Assembly: GCA_045810625.1 (NCBI GenBank)
Contig: JBJMVQ010000027.1
Location: forward strand, 1 to 64,000
Length of the DNA: 64,000 nt
Reading direction: 5' to 3'
From: JACQFZ01 sp045810625
Lineage (GTDB): Bacteria; Pseudomonadota; Gammaproteobacteria; Acidiferrobacterales; Sulfurifustaceae
Numbering within the stretch: position 1 is the first letter of the stretch; the number at the start of each line of letters is the position of its first letter. Positions 1-9,403 of this stretch are shown here, piece by piece. The notes under the pieces are model-generated. The model did not search any database. It was not told the origin of the DNA and saw nothing but the letters and a program-made list of their open reading frames with translations. A program made the translations under genes and the position numbers.

Positions 1-1
1 C

Positions 2-910
2 GCCGTCTCGCTCAACTATCGCGACCTCCTGATGGTGCTAGGGCGCTACGCGCGCAGCGACTTCGCGTTTCCGATCACACCGTTCTCGGACGGCTGCGGC
101 GTCGTCGAAGCCGTCGGCGCGGGGGTCACGCGCGTGCGGCCGGGTGATCGCGTGGCGACGCTTTTCTTCCAGAACTGGCTCGCCGGCCCGCCGACGCCGG
201 AGGCGCTCGCCTCGGCGCTCGGTCATCCGATCCCGGGCGCCGGGCGCGAGCTCGCCGTGTATTCGGAGCACGGCGTCGCGAAGGTCCCGGATTTTCTGAC
301 CGACCACGAAGTGGCGACGCTGCCGTGTGCCGCGCTGACCGCCTGGCGTACGCTTTTTCACGACGCACGCCTGCTGCCGGGTCAGACTGTGCTGCTGCAA
401 GGCACCGGCGGCGTTTCGATCTTCGGGCTGCAATTCGCCCACGCCGCCGGTTTGCAGACGATCATCACCTCGTCATCCGACGAAAAGCTCGCGCGCGCCC
501 GCGCGCTCGGCGCGACGCACACGATCAACTATCGCACGCATGCAGAATGGTCGAAGGAAGTGCGGCGGCTGACCGCCAACCGCGGCGTCGACTTCGTCAT
601 GGAAGTCGGCGGGCAGAACACGCTGAAGGAGAGCCTGAAGTCGATCGTGCTCGGCGGTCACATCGCAATCGTCGGCATTCTCTCCGGCTCGCGCGAATCG
701 CTTTTGATCCCCGCCGTCATCAGCACCGGCGCGCGCATTCAGGGCGCGTCGGTCGGCTCGCGTGAGATGTTCGAAGCGATGACGCAGGCGCTCGCGCAGC
801 ATCGGCTGCGACCGATCGTCGACAAGGTCTATGCGTGGACCGAAGCGCGCGCCGCGCTCGAAACGATGCAGCGCGGAACGCATTTTGGAAAAATCGTTCT
901 GGAATTTTAG
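2..910 (+). CDS. NAD(P)-dependent zinc-less alcohol dehydrogenase / quinone oxidoreductase, 5' end missing
   Basis: Medium-chain dehydrogenase/reductase. The open frame runs in from the window edge; codons before the first ATG (position 32) read SLNYRDLL, a conserved N-terminal motif of the quinone-reductase branch, so the gene starts outside the window. The GroES-like fold carries GCGVVEAVGAGV and GDRV. A Rossmann segment follows with a GTGGVSIFG dinucleotide loop and a GATHTINYR stretch. The zinc-ligand cysteine of true alcohol dehydrogenases is replaced in the NYRDLL context, so zinc-independent reduction of quinones or enones is more likely than alcohol oxidation. The substrate cannot be told from sequence. 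It converges on the thioesterase gene. Confidence 0.85.
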   Translation, partial: AVSLNYRDLLMVLGRYARSDFAFPITPFSDGCGVVEAVGAGVTRVRPGDRVATLFFQNWLAGPPTPEALASALGHPIPGAGRELAVYSEHGVAKVPDFLTDHEVATLPCAALTAWRTLFHDARLLPGQTVLLQGTGGVSIFGLQFAHAAGLQTIITSSSDEKLARARALGATHTINYRTHAEWSKEVRRLTANRGVDFVMEVGGQNTLKESLKSIVLGGHIAIVGILSGSRESLLIPAVISTGARIQGASVGSREMFEAMTQALAQHRLRPIVDKVYAWTEARAALETMQRGTHFGKIVLEF

Positions 911-982
911 AAAAGCCAAGCGCGAAGCGAGCGCGGAACGTACCCGCTGCGCTTCGGCCGCTCGCGAACCCGTAACAGCGTT

Positions 983-1402
983 TTACGCGTCAGGCTTCGG
1001 ATAGAGCACCATCTGGGTACAACGAAAGAGCGCGATGGTCTTGCCGGTCTCGCGGTGCGTCACGACGGCGTCCCACACCTGCGTCATCTTGCCCATGTGG
1101 ACGGCCTTCGCGACACATTCGACCGTGCCCTCGCGCGCGGTGCCGAGATGATTGGATTTCGTTTCGATCGTCGTGAACCCCGTTGCCCCGTCCGGCAGAT
1201 TGGCGCGGCAGCCGTACCCGGCGCACGTGTCCGCGAGCGAGATGACGGTGCCGGCATGGAGAAATCCGTGCGGCGCCTTGAGCGCCTTCCGCACGGGCAG
1301 CTCGGCTCTGACTTCCGACGGACCCACATAGTTGAAGATGATCCCGAGCAGACCGGGCAGGAAATCGGTACCGTGTTTGTTGAAGTATTCGGCGTCGAGC
1401 AT
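983..1402 (-). CDS. PaaI-family hotdog thioesterase
   Basis: Predicted 139-residue acyl-CoA thioesterase of the PaaI/YdiI hotdog group. Visible features are the helix segment HGFLHAGTVISLADTCAG, which carries the family's HGG-like catalytic region, and a following TIETKSNHLG strand typical of PaaI proteins. The frame stays open upstream to 1498, but the added 32 residues do not resemble the family. The ATG at 1402 gives the usual length. It is divergent from the AmpG-like permease. Substrate unknown; an aromatic or medium-chain acyl-CoA is the family norm. Confidence 0.82.
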   Translation of the reverse strand: MLDAEYFNKHGTDFLPGLLGIIFNYVGPSEVRAELPVRKALKAPHGFLHAGTVISLADTCAGYGCRANLPDGATGFTTIETKSNHLGTAREGTVECVAKAVHMGKMTQVWDAVVTHRETGKTIALFRCTQMVLYPKPDA

Positions 1403-1567
1403 GCAGTTCGAAACGTGATTGGAATGGGCCGATAAGGATGCTTTCCGACGTGCATCAAAGCAATAGGCGCAGGCGTCCCCGACGAATGCACGAAGCACCC
1501 GACCGACGCATTGAAATCACCGCAACATGCCATCAGGCGGAGCGATGGTTCTGTTAAACTTGCCGCC

Positions 1568-3199
1568 GTGACGGAGCCCGCTCGCCGATCCTCCAAAGTC
1601 GTTTCCGCCTCCCGCCGGCAAACCCATCGACGTCCCACCGTGACCGACGACTCCTCCGCTTGGCGAGCCGTTTGGCGTGCGCTGCAAAGCTGGCGCACGG
1701 CGGCGGTCAGCCTGCTGTCATTTTCGTCCGGCCTGCCGCTCGGGCTCGTGTGGATCGCGATCCCGGTCTGGCTCGCGCGCGCAGGCGTCGACATCAAGAT
1801 CATCGGTCTCTTCACGCTCGCGCAGGCGCCGTGGAGCTTCAAGTTCCTGTGGTCGCCGCTCATGGATCGTTACGCGCTGCCGCTGCCTCGGCTCGGGCGC
1901 AAGCTAGGCTGGACGCTCGTGGCGCAGATTGCGCTGCTCGTGCTCACGCTTTACCTCGGCGATGTCGCCACCCGGCCGGAGGCGATCTGGATCGTCGGCA
2001 CACTGACGCTTGCGATCGCGTTTGCGTCGGCGACGCAGGACATCGCCATCGATGCCTACGCGGTCGAGGTGTTGCAGCCGCACGAGCAAGGTGTCGCCGT
2101 CGGCGCGCGCACCGCGATTTATCGCGCCGCGATGTTCGTTTCCGGCGGCCTCGCCATCACGCTCGCCGGCCTCTGGTCGTGGCCGTTCGTGTTCGTGCTG
2201 CTGGCGCTCCTGTACCTGCCGCTGCTCGGCGTCACCGTATTCGCACCGCGCCCGGAAGCCGATCGGACGCCCGCGCCGCGTTCGCTCAGGGCGGCGGTGT
2301 GGGACCCGTTCGTGGGCTTTCTCGCGAAGGCGCGCGCGCTCGAGCTGCTCGCCTTCGTCGTGCTGTACAAGCTCGCGGACAATCTCGCCGGCGCGCTGGT
2401 GCGGCCGTTCCTGGTACAGATCGGCTTCAACGACTTCGACGTCGGCGTCGCGACCGCGACGATCGCGCTCTTCGCGACGCTCGCCGGGACGTTTGTCGGC
2501 GGCATGCTGACGACGGCGATCGGCCTCGGCCACGCGCTCTGGGCGTTCGGCGCGCTGCAGATATTGTCGAACCTCGGCTACGTGCTGATCGCCATGGTCG
2601 GCGCAAATCGGCCGCTCATGTATGCCGCGATGGGTTTTGAAAGTTTGACGAGCGGCATGGGCACGGGCGCCTTCGGCGTGCTGCTGTTGCGCATGACGCA
2701 AAAGCGCTTCTCGGCGACACAGTACGCGCTGTTTTCGAGTCTGTTCGCGCTACCGCGCATCCTTGCGGGACCGGTCACCGGCGTCATGGTCGATGCCATG
2801 GGCTGGCTCGACTTCTTCCTGGTTTCGCTCGCGATCGGCGTTCCGGGGCTCCTCATGCTGCAGCGCTTCTCGCCGCTCGGCGTGCGCGATCCGAACCTCG
2901 ATGTCCTCGCCGAAATCGCGCCCCGGCCGCTCGCACGCGCCGGCGTCGTCGCGCGCGCCGTGGTCGGCGGCGTTGTCGGCTTCGCCACTGCGATCGTGTG
3001 CATCGCCCTACTCGACGCCGTAAAGCGCCGGCACCTCGCGCCGAGCGAGGGCTTCGACGTGATCACGCCGCTCGCCGCGCTCTTCGCCCCCGCGCACGTC
3101 GGCGGCTGGGTTACGCTTTTCGGCGCGGCGCTCTTCGCCGTCATCGTCGCGCTCGTCACCGCCGCCACCATCGTCGCGCGCTCGACTCCGTCGAAGTAG
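1568..3199 (+). CDS. ampG: AmpG-type MFS permease (muropeptide transporter)
   Basis: Inner-membrane major-facilitator protein of the AmpG branch, which imports anhydro-muropeptides released from peptidoglycan into the cytoplasm. The N-terminal pattern SFSSGLPLGL and the segments WSFKFLWSPLMDRY and ATQDIAIDAYAVE are hallmark AmpG motifs. About 12 hydrophobic segments are followed by a C-terminal extension with two more, as in other AmpG proteins. The frame is open from a TTG at 1511; GTG codons at 1568 and 1640 are both plausible starts and none has a clear ribosome-binding site. The link to MurU and AmgK further along the window supports a recycling role. Confidence 0.85.
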   Translation: MTEPARRSSKVVSASRRQTHRRPTVTDDSSAWRAVWRALQSWRTAAVSLLSFSSGLPLGLVWIAIPVWLARAGVDIKIIGLFTLAQAPWSFKFLWSPLMDRYALPLPRLGRKLGWTLVAQIALLVLTLYLGDVATRPEAIWIVGTLTLAIAFASATQDIAIDAYAVEVLQPHEQGVAVGARTAIYRAAMFVSGGLAITLAGLWSWPFVFVLLALLYLPLLGVTVFAPRPEADRTPAPRSLRAAVWDPFVGFLAKARALELLAFVVLYKLADNLAGALVRPFLVQIGFNDFDVGVATATIALFATLAGTFVGGMLTTAIGLGHALWAFGALQILSNLGYVLIAMVGANRPLMYAAMGFESLTSGMGTGAFGVLLLRMTQKRFSATQYALFSSLFALPRILAGPVTGVMVDAMGWLDFFLVSLAIGVPGLLMLQRFSPLGVRDPNLDVLAEIAPRPLARAGVVARAVVGGVVGFATAIVCIALLDAVKRRHLAPSEGFDVITPLAALFAPAHVGGWVTLFGAALFAVIVALVTAATIVARSTPSK

Positions 3200-3289
3200 C
3201 CGTCGGTATCTCACCGGATTGGTCCGCTCGCGCGCGTCCTCAACAATAGGACGCACACAACGACGCGACACCTTGCAAGGAGCTAGCCG

Positions 3290-3691
3290 ATGCCACGCGG
3301 CAAAACAGCGGAACGAGCAAGTATTCCCCGCACCATTCTTCGGTCCGAAAAACACGCGCAACATCTCTGGAAGAAAGCGCACGACAGCGCGGTCCGCACG
3401 TACGGCGAGGGCGGCCGCGCGCATCGCGTGGCTTACGCCGCGCTCAAGCACGAATACAAAAAGGAAGGCGACAAGTGGGTCGCGAAAGGATGGAAAGGAC
3501 CGTCCGATCCCCAAGCGGCGCAAGGCGCGCGCGACCGGCCGAAGTCGACGGCCGGCGGCAAGGTCGCGCGGACCGAATCCGAGGCGCGGCGCAAGAAAAA
3601 GGAAGCGCGGCGCGAGTACGCGAAGACGTACCGGCGGCGCACCCGCGCGCGCACGAAATCGGCCGGATCGCGCCGGCGCCGGCGCGGCTGA
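3290..3691 (+). CDS. chaB: ChaB-family protein
   Basis: Small 133-residue basic protein. Residues about 8-70 match the ChaB fold (conserved pattern around SEKHAQHLWKKAHDSA, then HRVAYAALKHEYKKEGDKWV). The C-terminal half is a lysine/arginine-rich low-complexity tail that ends in a run of arginines. ChaB was named for the E. coli cation-transport locus, but its biochemical role is unsettled. A good AAGGAG ribosome-binding site at about 3278 precedes the ATG. The basic tail might bind nucleic acid; that is inference. Confidence 0.85.
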   Translation: MPRGKTAERASIPRTILRSEKHAQHLWKKAHDSAVRTYGEGGRAHRVAYAALKHEYKKEGDKWVAKGWKGPSDPQAAQGARDRPKSTAGGKVARTESEARRKKKEARREYAKTYRRRTRARTKSAGSRRRRRG

Positions 3692-3813
3692 GAAGCCAAG
3701 TCGGACGCGCGGCCGTTTCGTCGCCGCGGGTTGCCGGCTTACCACAGCCGACGGCTGCCACCTCGCCCGACAGACGCCGCGAACACCGCTGGGCTGCGCA
3801 TTACGCGCCTACA

Positions 3814-4956
3814 ATGAAGAGAGGCAGCACGGGTTTCCCCGCCGGCCGGGCCGTGCTGCGTGCTCTGACTTTTCTCTGGGCGGCTCTGACAATGACCAAC
3901 AATATTTCCGCTTCACCGGCCGGCGCTCGCGCCGGTAACAGCAAGCCGATCGTGATCGCACATCGCGGCGCGAGCGGCTACGTGCCCGAACACACGCTCG
4001 CCGCGTACGCCATCGCGATGCTGCAGGGCGCCGACTTCATCGAGCCGGACTTGGTGATAACGAAGGATGGCCAGCTGATCGCGCGCCACGACAATGTGCT
4101 CGACGTGACGACGGATGTCGCCGCGCACCCGGAGTTCGCGAGCCGGCGCACGACGAAAGTCGTCGACGGGCATTCGCACACCGGCTGGTTCAGCGAAGAC
4201 TTCACACTCGCCGAGATCAAGCGCCTGCGCGCGATCGAGCGTATTCCCGGCGTGCGTCCCGCGAATGCCCGCTTCGACGGCCAGTTCGAGGTGCCGACGC
4301 TCGCCGAGATCATCGATCTCGTGCGTGCGAACGAAACCGGGCTCCGCCGGCGCATCGGCATCTATCCGGAAACGAAGCATCCGACCTACTTTCAGAAGCT
4401 CGGCCTCGCGATGGAAGAGCCGCTCGTCAAAATCCTGCACGCGAACGGCTACGATCGGCAACCGGAGCGCGTGTACATCCAGTCGTTCGAGATCGCGAAT
4501 CTGAAGAAGCTGCGGACACTCACCCCCATTCCGCTGATCCAGCTCCTCGAAACGAGCGGACGCCCGGCCGACGTGGCCGCGGCCGGCGGAACGCTCACGT
4601 ACGATCAGATGGCGACGGCGGAAGGCTTACGCGAGATCGCGACGTACGCCGACGGGGTCGGCCCGGAAAAATATCACTTCATCATTCCGCGCGACGCGAC
4701 CGGGAGGCTCGACCCGGCGAAGGCGACGGACTTCGTGCGTCACGCGCACGCGACGCGACTGAAAGTACATCCCTGGACGTTCCGGGCGGAGAACCAGTTT
4801 CTGCCGGTGAACCTTCGTTCAACGGGCGGTCCGACGGCGCTCGGCGATTCGAACACGGAGATTCGCGCGTTTCTCGCCGCCGGCATCGACGGCTTCTTTA
4901 CAGACCAAAGCGACATCGGCGTGCGTGCGCGCGACGCCTTCGTTGCCGGCCGTTAA
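3814..4956 (+). CDS. glpQ: periplasmic glycerophosphodiester phosphodiesterase
   Basis: Predicted 380-residue enzyme hydrolysing glycerophosphodiesters to glycerol-3-phosphate and an alcohol. After a hydrophobic leader (residues about 10-30, ending near ISASPAGA) comes the catalytic IAHRGASGYVPEHT motif, then EPDLVITKDGQLIARHD, giving the GDPD acid and histidine residues that bind metal. The long insertion and length match periplasmic GlpQ rather than cytoplasmic UgpQ. The frame is open upstream from 3475, but that part overlaps chaB; ATG 3814 gives a proper signal peptide. No glycerol-phosphate transporter gene is adjacent. Confidence 0.9.
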   Translation: MKRGSTGFPAGRAVLRALTFLWAALTMTNNISASPAGARAGNSKPIVIAHRGASGYVPEHTLAAYAIAMLQGADFIEPDLVITKDGQLIARHDNVLDVTTDVAAHPEFASRRTTKVVDGHSHTGWFSEDFTLAEIKRLRAIERIPGVRPANARFDGQFEVPTLAEIIDLVRANETGLRRRIGIYPETKHPTYFQKLGLAMEEPLVKILHANGYDRQPERVYIQSFEIANLKKLRTLTPIPLIQLLETSGRPADVAAAGGTLTYDQMATAEGLREIATYADGVGPEKYHFIIPRDATGRLDPAKATDFVRHAHATRLKVHPWTFRAENQFLPVNLRSTGGPTALGDSNTEIRAFLAAGIDGFFTDQSDIGVRARDAFVAGR

Positions 4957-4980
4957 AGCCAGGGACGTCGCATATTCGTT

Positions 4981-5017
4981 TTAAACGCAAAGGACGCGAA
5001 GGACGCAAAGGAAAGCA
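4981..5017 (+). repeat. GGACGC-periodic interspersed repeat, copy 1
   Basis: Contains AACGCAAAGGACGCGAAGG followed by ACGCAAAGGAAAGC, a run of GGACGC(A/G)AA units with 9-10-bp spacing. Related copies occur at 9462-9493, 9541-9565, 9583-9618 and 58501-58588, always between genes. No protein is encoded and no function is known to me. Confidence 0.8.
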
Positions 5018-5253
5018 GGGTAAAGAAAAATCGATGATTTCTCGGCAGTCGGTCACACTTCCAAGTGCTGCCGCTGTTCAGCGTTTCGTTGCGCCGGCGG
5101 CACGATCAGCGTTTTTACGTCGTTCGTGCGCGCGCGCGACGAAGTCGTCGCCACACGATAACCGCGAGGACATCGGAGCACCGGCTCGCGCAGAGCCGCG
5201 CCGCTACTCCGACGCCGCGTCTTCGCTTTCGAGCCCGCGCCTGCAACCTACGC

Positions 5254-5331
5254 GTAGCGCGGATGGAGGCGCGAAGCGCCGGAATCCGGGGTTGATCAAC
5301 TCGGATTCCGCTCGCGCTTCATCCGGACTAC
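5254..5331. repeat. inverted pair of REP-like palindromic units
   Basis: The left unit begins GTAGCGCGGATGGAGGCG and ends GGAATCCGGGG. The right unit, on the opposite strand, reads GTAGTCCGGATGAAGCGCG and then GCGGAATCCG. The two face each other across about 11 bases, like a bacterial interspersed mosaic element. The same GTAGCCCGGATGAAGCG consensus recurs at 34125, 34305 and 35161. Confidence 0.75.
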
Positions 5332-5352
5332 ATCATTTCAACAGGCAGCTCG

Positions 5353-6156
5353 CTAGTCACGCGCCGCGATCTCCTGCAACAGCTCGAGCTCCTGCTCGCT
5401 GAATCCCGCCTCGCGCCGGGCGGCCAGATCGAACGGCACCCGGACGCGCGCGTCGTATTCGACCAGCAGGCGCCGAAACGTCGCGACCGGATCGACACGG
5501 CGCTCGCGACAGAAGTAGCCGTACCAGCGGTTGCCGATGCGCACGTGCTCGACCTCGTCGCGCTGGATGATGCTCATGATCTCGACCGCGCGCCCGTCGC
5601 CGCACGATTGGAGCTTGGTGATCAGCGTGGGCGACGCATCGAGCCCGCGCGCTTCGAGCAGCCGCGGAACGAGCGCCATGCGCACGAGCGGATCGTGCGC
5701 CGTTTTGACCGCCATCTCCCACAAGCCGTTGTGCGCGGTGAAGCTGCCGTAATCGAAACCGAGCGTGCGCAGGTGCTCGCGCAGCAGGCTGAAGTGGTAG
5801 GCCTCTTCCGCGGCAACGCGGATCCAGTCTTCGTAGTATTCGGGCGGCAGGCCGCGAAAGCGGTACACCGCGTCGAGCGCGAGATTCACGGCGTTGAACT
5901 CGATGTGCGCCAGCGCGTGGATCAGCGCGGCGCGCCCTTCGGGCGTGGAAACCTTGCGCCGCTCGACGACGCGCGGGGAAACGAGCGCCGGTCGTTCCGG
6001 CCGCCCGGCCTCGCACGGCGCCACGGCATCGCCTGCGGCCTGCGAATCGAGCGCGCCGATGCCCCAAGCGGTCTTGAGCGCGCGCACGGCGTTGCATTTC
6101 GCGTCGGCGTCGCGCTCGCCTAGCGCCGCGTAGGCCAGATCGAATAAATCTTGCAT
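5353..6156 (-). CDS. DUF455 ferritin-like protein
   Basis: A 267-residue member of the DUF455 family, a ferritin-like four-helix-bundle group of unknown reaction. The carboxylate-histidine pattern expected for a di-iron site is visible: AHIEFNAVNLALDA (about residue 85), EEAYHFSLL (about 115) and RDEVEHVRIG (about 200). The ATG at 6156 fits the family N-terminus, which starts with a short helical segment. It is divergent from the TfoX-like gene. In other bacteria such genes often stand alone. Iron binding is likely from the motifs; the substrate is unknown. Confidence 0.85.
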   Translation of the reverse strand: MQDLFDLAYAALGERDADAKCNAVRALKTAWGIGALDSQAAGDAVAPCEAGRPERPALVSPRVVERRKVSTPEGRAALIHALAHIEFNAVNLALDAVYRFRGLPPEYYEDWIRVAAEEAYHFSLLREHLRTLGFDYGSFTAHNGLWEMAVKTAHDPLVRMALVPRLLEARGLDASPTLITKLQSCGDGRAVEIMSIIQRDEVEHVRIGNRWYGYFCRERRVDPVATFRRLLVEYDARVRVPFDLAARREAGFSEQELELLQEIAARD

Positions 6157-6323
6157 TCAACCATCATATCCGTGATTCGGCGGCGGACCGATATAAAAGC
6201 GACGAAACGCTACTTGATTGACCTGAACGTTCGGCGCTTTGCCGGCCGAGAGATCGCCGATCGCCGTCGGCCGCCTGTTGCGGCTTCCTCGCAGACTTTG
6301 CACGACGCGCGGGTGGCCTTAGG

Positions 6324-6719
6324 ATGGAAAACCGATTACGTGACCGTACCGATGCAATGACCCGCGAGAGCGATTCCTTCATCGAGTTCGTCCGCGATCA
6401 GCTGCAAGCGGTCGGCGCGATCGAGTGCCGTCGTATGTTCAGTGGCTACGGGCTGTACCTGCGGACTACTTTCTTCGGCATCGTCCACGACGGCCGGCTC
6501 TATTTCAAAACCGACGACGCGACACGGCGGGTCTACCGTGAGCGTGGCATGCAACCGTTCCAGCCGAGCGCGAAGCAAACGCTGGTGAGCTACTACGAAG
6601 TACCGCCCGACGTGCTCGAGGACCGCGAAACGCTGGCGGAGTGGGCACGCCGTGCGGCGGCGGCGCAAAGCAGCACCACGCGTCGAGCGTCGAAGCGCAA
6701 GCGCGGCAAACGGAAGTAG
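6324..6719 (+). CDS. TfoX N-terminal domain protein
   Basis: A 131-residue protein with a TfoX/Sxy N-terminal domain (residues about 17-100: DSFIEFVRDQL, then RRMFSGYGLYLRTTFFGIV and a YFKTDD strand). Full-length TfoX regulates competence with CRP and has a second C-terminal domain. Here that domain is absent and replaced by a short lysine/arginine-rich tail. Stand-alone TfoX-N proteins are common and mostly uncharacterised. ATG 6357 (12th codon) is an equally good start. It is not strong evidence for natural competence. Confidence 0.82.
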   Translation: MENRLRDRTDAMTRESDSFIEFVRDQLQAVGAIECRRMFSGYGLYLRTTFFGIVHDGRLYFKTDDATRRVYRERGMQPFQPSAKQTLVSYYEVPPDVLEDRETLAEWARRAAAAQSSTTRRASKRKRGKRK

Positions 6720-6898
6720 CGCGTTCACAGGTTGTCGATGAAAACCGTCCTGACGCTGCACAGCGATGTGCGGCAGGTGTCGCAAACACAGTGCGGGTGC
6801 GGACACGTGTTCGCCGGGAGCGAAATCCCGACAGCGGAGCGCAGCCGCGAGCACCAGGGCAGAACCGAGCACATGCGCTGCGCGAGTTAGAAGACTCT

Positions 6899-9403
6899 TT
6901 AGATCTCGCGCAGTACCGTCAGCGGACTGCGCTCGACCACGCGGCGCGTGCCGACGAAGCCGGCGACGCCGATCAAGATACCGCCGGCGAGCGGCGCGAG
7001 AATCCACACCGGCCACTTCGGCGTATAGACGATGTCGAATACGCGCGTGTAGAGCACATACGCGATCAGCTCGGCGCCGCCCGCCGCAAGCACCCCGGCC
7101 GCAACACCGAGCGTGACGAACTCCACCCAGTGGCTGCGCCGCAGCTGCCGGCGCGTCGCGCCGAACGTACGCAGCAGCGCGCCTTCGTAGAATCGCTCAT
7201 CGAGGCTCGCGGCGAGCGCGGCGTAAAGCACGGTCAAACCGGCGGCCAGCACGAACAGCAACACCAGCTCGACCGCCGACGACGCCTGCGCGACCAGCCG
7301 GCGGAGCTGCGTCAGAAATTGCTCGAGCTCGAGCACCGTCGCCGCCGGAAATTGGCGCACGATGTTTCCGAGCAACGGCCGTTGCGCGTCGGTCAGATAG
7401 AAGCTCGTCATGTACGTCGCCGGAAAATCGTCGAGGCTTCCGGGCGAGAAGATCACGAAGAAGTTGGGATGGAACGTTTCCCACTTCACGCGCCGCACGC
7501 TCGTGACGCGCGCGCTGATGAGCGTGCCGCCGATGTCGAAGCCGATCGTGTCGCCCAGCTCTATGCCGAGCCGCTCGGCGATTTTTTCTTCGACCGACAC
7601 GAGACGCGTGGGCGCATTCGCGCCCCACCACTCGCCGCGCACGACGGCATTGTCCGACGGCGCCTGCGCCGCCCAGGTCAAATTGAGATCGCGCCGCAGC
7701 GCCGCCTCGTCCGCGTCGGAGCCCTCGTCTTTCTTCACGCGTTGCGCGGCCGGGGTGCCGTTAACGGCGACCAGGCGCCCTCGTACCACCGGATAGAGCG
7801 GCTCCGTGCGGATCGCATTGGCGCGAAAAAATGTCTCGATCGCGGGCGCGTCGCCCGGCTGAATGTTGAAGATGAAATGATTCGGCGCGTCGGCCGGCAA
7901 CTGCTCGCGCCAGGTGGCGAGCAAATCGGTGCGCACCAGCGCGATCACCGCCATCGCCATCAGCGTCAGACCGAACGCGAGTATCTGCCCGGTGCTCGCG
8001 TGCGTGCGCCGCTGCAGGCGCCGCAGCCCCTCGCTCCAAAACGATCCCGTTCCCGGTCGAGCGCGCGCGAAGCGCAGTAGCAGCCACGTCAGGAGGTAAA
8101 GCACGGCGGCGGCCAGCCCCGCAGCCGCGAGCACGCCGAACGTCAGCAGAAAGTCGCCGGTGTGACGCCACATCAACACGACGAGCGCAGCCGCAGCGGC
8201 GCCGATGACGGTCCACGCCGACACCGGCAGCGGCGCGGCCTCGCGCCGTAGCACGCGCAGCGGCGGCACGGCGCGCAGCCGCAGGATCGGAACGAGCGCA
8301 AATCCCGCGAGCGTGATGAATCCGGCCGCAAAGCCGAACAGCGCCGGCTGCGCTCCCGGCGACGGCAACGGCATCGGCAGAAGGTCGCGCACGATCGCAA
8401 GGATCGCCGCCTGCGCGCCCAAACCGACGATGCAGCCGAACGCCGCAGCCGCCGTCCCGAGGACGACGAACTGCGGCAGGTAGAGCTCGAGGATGTCGCG
8501 CTGGGTACTGCCGAGCGCGCGCAGCATCGCGGTCATGTCGTAGTGCCGCGCGCTGTAGCGCCGCGCCGCCATGCCGATGGCCACACCTGCGAGCAGCACG
8601 GCAAGCAGGCTGGTGAGGCCGAGATAGCGCTCGGTGCGCTCGATCGAGCGGGCGGTCGCCGGATTGCCGGTGCGTGCGCCGGTGAGCTGATCACTCGCAC
8701 GCAGTCGCGGGCGGAGCCACGTTTCGAACGCCTGAATCGCCGCCGGCGGACCGCTGAACGCGTACCGATAGGTGACGCGGCTGCCGGGCTGGATCACGTG
8801 CGTGCGCGCGACATCGCCGAGCGGGATCACCACGCGCGGCGCGAGCGCGAAGAAGTTGAGCGCGCGGCCGGGCTCGTCCGTGAGTACGCGCGTGACCGTA
8901 AGGGTGGCGTCGCCAATGTTGATCGACTCGCCGATCCGGATGTTCAGCTCCTGCAACACGCGCGCTTCCGCCCAGGCGGTGCCGGCCGCGGGCGGCGCCT
9001 GCATCGGCTCATCGGATTGATACAGATCACGCGCCGTGCGCACGGTCCCGCGCGGCGGATAGCCCGGGCCGACCGCACGCACGCCGACGAGTTGCACGCG
9101 TTCGCCGCGTACGATGCCGCTGGCGAACTCGACCGCCTGCGTCGACGCGACGCCGGCGCGCTCGGCCGCCGCGATCCAATCGTCCGGCGCGGGGTTCGAG
9201 GCGAGCAACACGAGATCGGCGCCGAGCATTTCCGCCGAGCGCACGGTGAGCCCGCGCGCAACGCGGTCGGTGAAGAAGCCGACCGCGCTCACGGCGCCGA
9301 CGGCAATGACGAGCGCGGCAACGAACAGGCGCAGCTCACCCGCACGCCAGTCGCGTGCGAGCAGGCGCAGCGCAAGGCGGAAATTATGGAACGTGCGCGA
9401 CAT
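6899..9403 (-). CDS. ybbP: ABC transporter permease, YbbP-like FtsX family
   Basis: An 834-residue inner-membrane protein with two FtsX-type permease halves: a first transmembrane segment near residue 25, periplasmic MacB-like regions, about ten hydrophobic segments in total, and the C-terminal FtsX signature ALLRTFGATRRQLRRSHWVEF. It should pair with the ATPase encoded just upstream on the same strand. The frame extends to 9514, but the added 37 residues translate an interspersed repeat, so ATG 9403 (MSRTFHNFRLALRLLARDW) is preferred. E. coli has the same ybbP-ybbA-tesA arrangement. Substrate unknown; lipid or lipoprotein handling is proposed for relatives. Confidence 0.88.
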   Translation of the reverse strand: MSRTFHNFRLALRLLARDWRAGELRLFVAALVIAVGAVSAVGFFTDRVARGLTVRSAEMLGADLVLLASNPAPDDWIAAAERAGVASTQAVEFASGIVRGERVQLVGVRAVGPGYPPRGTVRTARDLYQSDEPMQAPPAAGTAWAEARVLQELNIRIGESINIGDATLTVTRVLTDEPGRALNFFALAPRVVIPLGDVARTHVIQPGSRVTYRYAFSGPPAAIQAFETWLRPRLRASDQLTGARTGNPATARSIERTERYLGLTSLLAVLLAGVAIGMAARRYSARHYDMTAMLRALGSTQRDILELYLPQFVVLGTAAAAFGCIVGLGAQAAILAIVRDLLPMPLPSPGAQPALFGFAAGFITLAGFALVPILRLRAVPPLRVLRREAAPLPVSAWTVIGAAAAALVVLMWRHTGDFLLTFGVLAAAGLAAAVLYLLTWLLLRFARARPGTGSFWSEGLRRLQRRTHASTGQILAFGLTLMAMAVIALVRTDLLATWREQLPADAPNHFIFNIQPGDAPAIETFFRANAIRTEPLYPVVRGRLVAVNGTPAAQRVKKDEGSDADEAALRRDLNLTWAAQAPSDNAVVRGEWWGANAPTRLVSVEEKIAERLGIELGDTIGFDIGGTLISARVTSVRRVKWETFHPNFFVIFSPGSLDDFPATYMTSFYLTDAQRPLLGNIVRQFPAATVLELEQFLTQLRRLVAQASSAVELVLLFVLAAGLTVLYAALAASLDERFYEGALLRTFGATRRQLRRSHWVEFVTLGVAAGVLAAGGAELIAYVLYTRVFDIVYTPKWPVWILAPLAGGILIGVAGFVGTRRVVERSPLTVLREI

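Larger units (their letters stand above)
4957..5352. other. intergenic region with interspersed repeats, no gene seen
   Basis: About 400 bases between glpQ and the DUF455 gene hold no credible gene. Two repeat signatures are present: a GGACGC-type 9-10-bp periodic repeat just after glpQ (4981-5017) and an inverted pair of CCGGAT...ATCCGG-type palindromic units (5254-5331). Short open frames across the region have no domain or ribosome-binding support and partly translate the repeats. Confidence 0.7.
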
